Positions 58,790 to 64,000 of a stretch of 64,000 nt of DNA are shown here, one piece after another. The stretch is from Streptomyces ferrugineus (lineage in GTDB: Bacteria > Actinomycetota > Actinomycetes > Streptomycetales > Streptomycetaceae): the NCBI RefSeq assembly GCF_015160855.1, contig NZ_CP063373.1, positions 4,340,001 to 4,404,000 on the forward strand, written 5' to 3'. The stretch's first letter is position 1, and the number at the start of each line of letters is the position of its first letter. The notes beneath the pieces were generated by a model. It did not search any database and was not told where the DNA came from. It saw nothing but the letters and a program-made list of their open reading frames with translations. Made by a program: the position numbers and the translations under genes.

Positions 58790-59140
58790 ATGGATGCGTG
58801 GCAGCCGCTGTTGGTACTCCTCGGTGTGGTCGTCGCGGGCCTGGCCGCGCTCTACGGGCTGGGGTTGTGGCTGGCCGCCGACCGGACCCCGCTCGACAGC
58901 GGTCCGTTCTCGGGTGGTCTGGCGCCGGGCGAGCACGCGGTCTCCCGGTTCCATGTCCGCTGGTACGCGGTCACCATGATCTTTCTGGCCTTCGACATGG
59001 AGATGCTCTTCATGTACCCGTGGGTGAAGGTCGTGTCGGAGGTCGGGACCCCGGCGGTGGTCGAGATGTTCCTCTTCCTCGGCATCCTGTTCGCGGGCGT
59101 CGCGTACGCATGGCGTGAGGGGGCGCTCCGATGGACCTGA
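58790..59140 (+). CDS. nuoA: complex-I-like subunit A
   Basis: Membrane protein of 116 residues, three helices. It keeps RFHVRWYAVTMIFLAFDMEMLFMYPW (quoted only in part by family: RFxVRxY and FDxExxFxxPW). The loop before it reads LDSGPFSGGL, where canonical NuoA has YECG, so the loop Cys is absent. GGAGG lies ten bases upstream of the ATG. First gene of the operon; overlaps the next by ten bases. Confidence 0.9.
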   Translation: MDAWQPLLVLLGVVVAGLAALYGLGLWLAADRTPLDSGPFSGGLAPGEHAVSRFHVRWYAVTMIFLAFDMEMLFMYPWVKVVSEVGTPAVVEMFLFLGILFAGVAYAWREGALRWT

Positions 59141-60336
59141 GAACACGGCTGCGCAGCCGAGTCGCCCGTCGACCGAGGGTGTTCCACGTGGCGGTGCCGG
59201 GCGGCACCGAGGCGCGTCTCGGCGTCGAAGCCGAACTGCGGCTGCGGGGCTGGCCGGTGTCGGGCACACCCGCGGACGCCGATCTCCTGATCGTCTGCGG
59301 CACGCCGCGCCCGCACGACGCCGAGTGGCTCGACCGGCTGGAGGCCGGGATGCCGCAGCCCGCCGCGCGCGTCGTCGTACAGGGACCCGCACGGGCTGCG
59401 CAGGCCCTCGACACGGGGGCGGCGGCGCTCCTGACTCGACCCGCGCGAGCGCACAGCCACGAAGAGGCGCGTGGCGGCGGTCACGACGGTGGCCATGCCG
59501 ATCACATGGACCACGACATGCACGACATGCACGGCATGGGCGAGGTGGCCGGGTTGCCGATGGCGGAGCGGGCCGATGACCGGGACCAGCTCCGCCTCGA
59601 CCGGCTGCACCTACCGCTGGGGCCGGGGCTGGCCGACTGGCCCGCCGGGCTCGTCCTTCACCTCGCGCTGCAAGGCGACGTCGTACAGACCGTCGAGATC
59701 GGACAACTGCCGGTGCCGGAGGCCGGGTCGCCGTACTGGAACGAGCCCTGGCTGCGGGCCGCTCAGGGCGAGGAGATCGGGCGGGGCGTGGCGGCACGCC
59801 GGCGTTGCGCCGCGCATCTGGACAGCGTGGGCCGCTTCCTCGCCGTCGTCGGCTGGGAGGACGCCGCCGCGCGGTGCCGGCGGCTGCGGGACGAAATGCT
59901 GTCGGGCGCTTCACGCGAGTCCATCGGCGGGCGGCTGCGCGCCACGATGCGCAGGGTGGAGCGGTCGCGGACGCTGCGCTGGGGGACCGCGGGGCTGGGC
60001 GGGCTGTCGGCGCGGCGGGCGCGCTCGGCCGGGGTGACGGGGCCGGCGTCCGAGGCGGGCGGGGACGCCTATGACCGGCTGCGGGTCTGGCTGCGGGAGG
60101 TCGAGCGCGGTCTCGACGAGCTCGACGACGCGGAGCTGTTGGGCTCGGGGCACGTCCTGGTGGGCCCCCGTGGGCGGCTGGACGGCGAGCGGCCGCCGTC
60201 CCGGGCCCTGCTCGACGTCCTTCCGGAGTTGCTGACGGGCGCCGAGTTCGCCTGTGCGCGGATCATCCTGGCGAGCCTGGACCCCGACCTGGACGAGCTG
60301 GCGTTCGCGCCGACGGCCGGAGCGGCACATGGCTGA
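59131..60336 (+). CDS. unusual His/Met-rich protein in the position of NuoB-C-D
   Basis: I do not recognise the family of this 401-residue soluble protein. Residues 15-100 are a Rossmann-like segment reminiscent of NuoB (VFHVAVPGGTEARL, DADLLIVCGTPRP) but without the four Fe-S cysteines. Residues about 108-140 are a His/Met/Asp run with the patterns GGHADHMDHDMHDMHGMG, a likely copper or nickel site. Residues 150-260 recall short bits of NuoD (LALQGDVVQTVEI, HLDSVGRFLAVVGWEDAA). The C-terminus (320-400) is Glu/Leu-rich helical. It sits exactly where nuoB, C and D would stand, between nuoA and nuoH, overlapping both, so it is presumably an operon component of the complex. Confidence 0.7.
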   Translation: MDLRTRLRSRVARRPRVFHVAVPGGTEARLGVEAELRLRGWPVSGTPADADLLIVCGTPRPHDAEWLDRLEAGMPQPAARVVVQGPARAAQALDTGAAALLTRPARAHSHEEARGGGHDGGHADHMDHDMHDMHGMGEVAGLPMAERADDRDQLRLDRLHLPLGPGLADWPAGLVLHLALQGDVVQTVEIGQLPVPEAGSPYWNEPWLRAAQGEEIGRGVAARRRCAAHLDSVGRFLAVVGWEDAAARCRRLRDEMLSGASRESIGGRLRATMRRVERSRTLRWGTAGLGGLSARRARSAGVTGPASEAGGDAYDRLRVWLREVERGLDELDDAELLGSGHVLVGPRGRLDGERPPSRALLDVLPELLTGAEFACARIILASLDPDLDELAFAPTAGAAHG

Positions 60337-61273
60337 TGCGGCGCCCCTGTGGGCCACGGCCGTCCTGCCGGTGGCTCTGATCCTGGCCGCCGTGTGCGCG
60401 GCGGGCTTCGACGCCGTGCTGTCGGCGGCGGCCGAGCGCGGCCGGGCGGGGACGGTCCGCGAGATGGGCGTCCGAGCGGCGGCTCCGCTGCGCGAGGGCC
60501 TGCGGTTGCTGGCCCAGCAGCCCCGGCGTACGACCGCCGCCGACACCCTCCTCATCAGGCTGGGCGTGGCGCTGGTCCCGTTGGCCGCGGTGCTCGCCGG
60601 GGCGGTGCTGCCGTGGGGTTTCCGGTCGGTGAGCGATCCGTCCGTCGGCGTCGTGTGGTTCAACGCGATGGAGGCCCTGTCCTGGGCCGCGGTGTGGCTG
60701 GCCGGGTGGGGGCCGAACTCGGCGCTGTCACTGATCGGCGGCTACCGGTTCCTGGCGCAGGGCCTGGCGTACGAGCTGCCGCACATGTTCGCGATCACCA
60801 CCGCCGCCCTGGGCGCGGAGTCGCTACGGGTGGGGGAGGTGGTCGCGGCGCAGGACGGGCTGTGGTTCGTGGTGTGGATGCCCGCCGCGTTCGTCGTCTA
60901 TCTGCTGAGCGCGCTCGCGATGGCCTTCTGGGGGCCGTTGGGGCATCCGCTCTCCCGGGACGCGGCCGGGGGTGCGGCCGCGGAGCTGACCGGCGTGGAC
61001 CGGCTGGTGCTGCTGGGCGGGCGGTGGCTGCTGCTCGTGGTGACCGCCGGATTCAGCGTGCCGCTGTTCCTCGGCGGCGGGCACGGCCCGCTGCTGCCGG
61101 GCTGGGCGTGGACGCTGCTCAAGACCGCGGCCGTACTGGCGCTGCTCGTGGTGGGGCGCCGGCTGCTGCCCGTGCTGCGGATGGAGCGGTACATGGAGTC
61201 GGCGTGGCTGGTGCTGGTGCCGTTGACGCTGCTTCAGGCGCTGTTCGTCGCCGTCGTCGTCCTCAACCGATAA
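60329..61273 (+). CDS. nuoH: complex-I-like subunit H
   Basis: Membrane protein of 314 residues with about eight helices. It keeps the YELP helix motif (GLAYELPHMFAITTAALG) but not the acidic quinone-site loop, which normally reads like ETNRxPFDxxExExELVxGxxxEYSG; here the region is MAFWGPLGHPLSRDAAG with a single Asp. The N-terminal GPNRVG-type motif is also missing. The start ATG 60329 overlaps the preceding stop by eight bases. Confidence 0.85.
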   Translation: MADAAPLWATAVLPVALILAAVCAAGFDAVLSAAAERGRAGTVREMGVRAAAPLREGLRLLAQQPRRTTAADTLLIRLGVALVPLAAVLAGAVLPWGFRSVSDPSVGVVWFNAMEALSWAAVWLAGWGPNSALSLIGGYRFLAQGLAYELPHMFAITTAALGAESLRVGEVVAAQDGLWFVVWMPAAFVVYLLSALAMAFWGPLGHPLSRDAAGGAAAELTGVDRLVLLGGRWLLLVVTAGFSVPLFLGGGHGPLLPGWAWTLLKTAAVLALLVVGRRLLPVLRMERYMESAWLVLVPLTLLQALFVAVVVLNR

Positions 61274-61283
61274 GCGAGAGGCC

Positions 61284-61847
61284 ATGCTTGATGACGTGAT
61301 CTTCTGGGCGCTGGCACTGCTGGCGGTGGCCGCCGGCGTCATGGTCTTCCGGTTCGACTCCATGGCCCGGGCGACGTACGCGCTGCTGACCTCGCTGCTG
61401 TGCGTCGGTGGCGAGGTGCTGCTGCTCGGCCTCGACTACCTCGGGGTCGTGATCGTGCTGATGATGACCATCGAGATGGCCATCATGGCCGTGTTCATGG
61501 TGATGTACATGATGAACCCGGCCGGTCTCATGCCGATGACCATGGTGCACAACAAGAAGGGCGCGGCCGTGATCTGCGCGGCGGTCTTCGCCGTACTCGC
61601 CGCCGGAATCCTGCTCGCCCCGTGGCCCTCCCGGCGCGGCAGGGCGTCGGCCGATCCGACCAGGGACCTGGGCCGGTCGCTGATGGGGCCGCAGATGCTC
61701 ACCATGATGACCCTGGGCGTGGCCCTGTTCGCCACGATCGTCGTGACCGTCGTCCTGGCCACGCGGCGCGGTCGCTACGACCGGTTCGGCGACGACCTGA
61801 AGGCACGCACCGCCGACGACCCGGTACGGGGAGGGGTGGGCCGATGA
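61284..61847 (+). CDS. nuoJ: complex-I-like subunit J
   Basis: Membrane protein of 187 residues, five helices, with the central helix containing YLGVVIVLMMTIEMAIMAV, corresponding to the pi-bulge helix of NuoJ. The C-terminal loop has an extra 20-residue soluble stretch. It follows nuoH after 10 bp and overlaps nuoK by ATGA. No nuoI lies between H and J. Confidence 0.88.
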   Translation: MLDDVIFWALALLAVAAGVMVFRFDSMARATYALLTSLLCVGGEVLLLGLDYLGVVIVLMMTIEMAIMAVFMVMYMMNPAGLMPMTMVHNKKGAAVICAAVFAVLAAGILLAPWPSRRGRASADPTRDLGRSLMGPQMLTMMTLGVALFATIVVTVVLATRRGRYDRFGDDLKARTADDPVRGGVGR

Positions 61848-62149
61848 GCCTGGAACTGTTCCTGCTGCTCGCCGCCGCCCTGTTCAGCGTAGGGCTGTTC
61901 GGCGCGCTCACCCAGCAGTCGATCGTGATGCTGATGATGGGCCTGGAGCTGATGCTGGGCGGCGTCATCGTCGGCGCCGCGGCCGTCTGGCACCACATCG
62001 CTCCGGCAGCCGCCGACGGGCAGGTGCTGGTGGTCCTGGCGGTCACGGTCATGGCGGTGGAGATGGCCGTAGGGTTCGCCGTGGTGACGGCGCTGTTCCG
62101 GGCCCGTGAGGTCGACATGACCGACATGGCCGCGGAGTTGAAGGAGTGA
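61844..62149 (+). CDS. nuoK: complex-I-like subunit K
   Basis: Membrane protein of 101 residues, three helices. The two conserved membrane Glu residues are present (MLMMGLELMLGG and VTVMAVEMAVGF). It overlaps nuoJ and nuoL by ATGA and GTGA, which implies one coupled unit. Confidence 0.92.
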   Translation: MSLELFLLLAAALFSVGLFGALTQQSIVMLMMGLELMLGGVIVGAAAVWHHIAPAAADGQVLVVLAVTVMAVEMAVGFAVVTALFRAREVDMTDMAAELKE

Positions 62150-63984
62150 GCGCGCTGCTGTGGGCGCTCATCGCGCTGCCGCTCACGGTGGGAACGCTGC
62201 TGGCGGTCGCCGGCCGCCCGGCGGACCGGTACGCCCCAGGTGTCGCGGTCGGCACGGCCGTCGCCGCGCTCGGCCTCGCCGTCACGGTGGCGTTCGAGCA
62301 CCCGAGGGTCGAGGCGCCGCTGCTCGAAGGGCTCCCCGCCGGACTCGCGGTCGACGGCCTGTCGGGCCTCATGGCCGTGACCGTCACGGCGGTGACCGCG
62401 GCCGTCCTGCTGTTCAGCGTCGCGGACATCGGACCCGGCGAGGCGCGCGCCCGCTTCTTCGGGCTGATGCTGCTCTTCAGCGGGGCGATGCTGACGACGG
62501 TCACCGCGACCACGCTGCCGGTCCTGCTGATGGCGTGGGAGGTGATGGGCGCCACCTCCTGGGCGCTGATCGGCCACTGGTGGCGCGACCCCGAGCGAGG
62601 CGACGCCGCCAACACGGCCTTCCTCACCACCCGCGCCGCCGACCTGGGCCTCTACCTCGCCGCCGGGGCGGCGCTGGCGAGCGGACAGAGCGGTTCCCTC
62701 GCCGATCTCCCGCACGCGGCGGATCCGTGGCAGGCGCTCATCACCGCCGGAGTCATCGCGGCCGCCCTCGGCAAGTCGGCCCAACTGCCCTTCAGCTTCT
62801 GGCTGTCCAGGGCCATGCAGGGCCCGAGCCCGGTCTCCGCCCTGCTGCACTCGGCGACCATGGTCGTGGCCGGGGCGTATCTGCTGCTGCGGCTCGAACC
62901 CCTTCTCGCGCGGTCCGGTTGGGGCGGGCCCGTGGTGGCGTGGACCGGCGCGGTGACGGCGGTGGTGCTCGGCCTGGTCGCCGTGGCGCAGACCGACCTC
63001 AAACAGCTGCTCGCCGCCTCGACCTGCGCCCAGATCGGCTTCATGGTGCTCGCCGCGGGCGTGGGCGCGGTCACCGGCGGCACCCTGCAGCTCATCGCCC
63101 ACGCCGCCGTGAAGAGCCTGGCCTTCCTCGTCGCGGGCGCCTGGCTGACGGCCCTCGGCACCAAGGCACTGCCCGCCCTGCGCGGTGCGGCCCGACGGCA
63201 CCGTACGGCCGGGGTCACCTTCAGCGTCGCGGCCCTGGCGCTGGCCGGCGTCCCGCCCCTGGCCCTGTGGGCGGCCAAGGACGTACTCCTCGCCGGCGCC
63301 CTCGAGGACAACACGGCGCTCTACGGCATCGGACTGGCCGGCGCGGTGATCTCCGCGGTCTACAGCGCCAAGGCCCTGTGGTTCGTCTGGCAGCCCGCAC
63401 CTGACGACCATGAGGAACCGCTGCCGCGGGCCACCTGGCTGCCGCTCGTGATCCTGGCCGTCGCTTGCTTCGCCCTGACCGCCACGTCCTTCCCGCCCGT
63501 ACGCGACGCGATCCAGCGGGTGCTCGGCGGCCCGGCCCAACCGAGCCCGCATGCAGGGGAGTTCCTTCTGTCCGGTGCCCTCGCGGTCGCCGTCTCGGCC
63601 CTGGTCTGGGTTCGCGGCCCCCGGCTCCTCACCCTGCCCGGCCGGATCACCGCCTTCGCAGCGCAGTGGCTGCACCTGGAGACCGCCACGCAGGCGATCC
63701 TCGTACGCCCGGTCCTGCGCCTCGCCGACGCGCTCGCCGCCTTCGACGACCGGGTGCTGGACCGCGCCGTGGAGGGCACCGCCCGTAGCTCGGTCCGGCT
63801 GGCGCGGTGGACCGACGCCCGGGCGGAGCGCCTCGTCGACGGCGCCGTGGAAGGTGTGGCGGGCGGCGCCCGGGCGCTCGGCCGGTGGGCGCGCCGGCCG
63901 CAGACCGGGCAGCTGCACCAGTACCTCGCCCAGGCGGTCGTCGCCTTCACCGTCCTCGCCGTCCTCCTCGTCCTCGTGAGGTGA
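62146..63984 (+). CDS. nuoL: complex-I-like subunit L (antiporter-type)
   Basis: Membrane protein of 612 residues with 14-16 helices of the Mrp/NuoL antiporter family. Key charged residues are kept: Glu in LLMAWEVMGATSW, Lys in GKSAQLPFSFWLSRAMQGPS, His and Lys in AHAAVKSLAFLVAG. A C-terminal amphipathic stretch (about 520-590) may be the lateral helix, shorter than in the canonical subunit. Start is GTG 62146. Confidence 0.93.
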   Translation: MSALLWALIALPLTVGTLLAVAGRPADRYAPGVAVGTAVAALGLAVTVAFEHPRVEAPLLEGLPAGLAVDGLSGLMAVTVTAVTAAVLLFSVADIGPGEARARFFGLMLLFSGAMLTTVTATTLPVLLMAWEVMGATSWALIGHWWRDPERGDAANTAFLTTRAADLGLYLAAGAALASGQSGSLADLPHAADPWQALITAGVIAAALGKSAQLPFSFWLSRAMQGPSPVSALLHSATMVVAGAYLLLRLEPLLARSGWGGPVVAWTGAVTAVVLGLVAVAQTDLKQLLAASTCAQIGFMVLAAGVGAVTGGTLQLIAHAAVKSLAFLVAGAWLTALGTKALPALRGAARRHRTAGVTFSVAALALAGVPPLALWAAKDVLLAGALEDNTALYGIGLAGAVISAVYSAKALWFVWQPAPDDHEEPLPRATWLPLVILAVACFALTATSFPPVRDAIQRVLGGPAQPSPHAGEFLLSGALAVAVSALVWVRGPRLLTLPGRITAFAAQWLHLETATQAILVRPVLRLADALAAFDDRVLDRAVEGTARSSVRLARWTDARAERLVDGAVEGVAGGARALGRWARRPQTGQLHQYLAQAVVAFTVLAVLLVLVR

Positions 63985-64000
63985 CCGCCGTGCTCACGGC
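63981..64000 (+). CDS. nuoM: start of complex-I-like subunit M, cut by the window edge
   Basis: GTG at 63981 overlaps the nuoL stop as GTGA and opens a frame (MTAVLT) that leaves the window. Gene identity is inferred from the fixed order L-M-N and from the overlap pattern of the operon. Confidence 0.5.

Overview
The window reads as chromosomal DNA of a Streptomyces-like actinomycete. G+C is very high, third codon positions are almost all G or C, GTG starts are common, many genes overlap by ATGA or GTGA, several secreted enzymes carry twin-arginine (Tat) signals, and the last 5 kb is a second, reduced nuo locus. No mobile element, CRISPR array, rRNA or convincing tRNA was seen.

Layout. 1-10.7 kb holds housekeeping and small catabolic genes: the tail of a TetR regulator; a LacI regulator, 4-hydroxybenzoate hydroxylase (pobA) and an aromatic-type aldehyde dehydrogenase; thioredoxin; a flavin disulfide-reductase; peptide deformylase; a PepSY membrane protein; a TPR protein; a frameshifted MarR gene with a coupled small protein; and a pirin.

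10.8-38.5 kb is a plant cell-wall polysaccharide locus. Every intact glycoside hydrolase (GH) gene is on the minus strand: RICIN-GH74, GH6, GH10-GH62 fusion, secreted GH43, cytoplasmic GH43, GH36, GH74, GH29 with a betagamma-crystallin-like and a RICIN domain, GH27-RICIN, RICIN-GH62 and GH127-RICIN. Together they target xyloglucan, cellulose, arabinoxylan, beta-L-arabinofuranosides, alpha-galactosides and alpha-fucosides. No sugar transporter lies in the locus. Three kinds of LacI-type or unknown operator palindrome occur: a CebR-like box before GH6, a GTTCG-N6-CGAAC box before both the secreted GH43 and the RICIN-GH62 gene, and a GTCGAAGCGCTTCGAC box in the 25.4-25.6 kb region. Between 25.2 and 32.9 kb the locus is decaying. 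There are fragments of a Tat-secreted protein, a GH3 enzyme, a protein-arginine-deiminase-like protein, a PfkB sugar kinase and an aldo/keto reductase. Intact genes in that stretch are an orphan NRPS-type condensation-domain protein and a FadR-type GntR regulator.

39.0-49.5 kb is oxidative metabolism: a TetR repressor divergent from a CYP102-type self-sufficient P450, an MFS transporter, and an overlapping FMO-SDR-aldehyde dehydrogenase operon that converges on an AraC regulator, with short tandem repeats between them.

49.8-54.7 kb is a minus-strand set (ArsR-like regulator, membrane coiled-coil protein, MMPL transporter, SigE-family sigma factor, membrane-anchored beta-propeller protein) headed by a duplicated TGTCA-N8-TGACA operator. 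54.9-58.6 kb has two small secreted or membrane proteins and a PLP synthase-MFS pair.

58.8-64.0 kb is a complex-I-like operon: nuoA, an unfamiliar His/Met-rich protein in the place of nuoBCD, nuoH, nuoJ, nuoK, nuoL and the first bases of nuoM. The proton-channel subunits keep their key residues. The residues expected for quinone chemistry and coupling in NuoA and NuoH are missing, so this could be a proton or ion device that no longer works as a standard NADH dehydrogenase. It is the best candidate here for an undescribed system.
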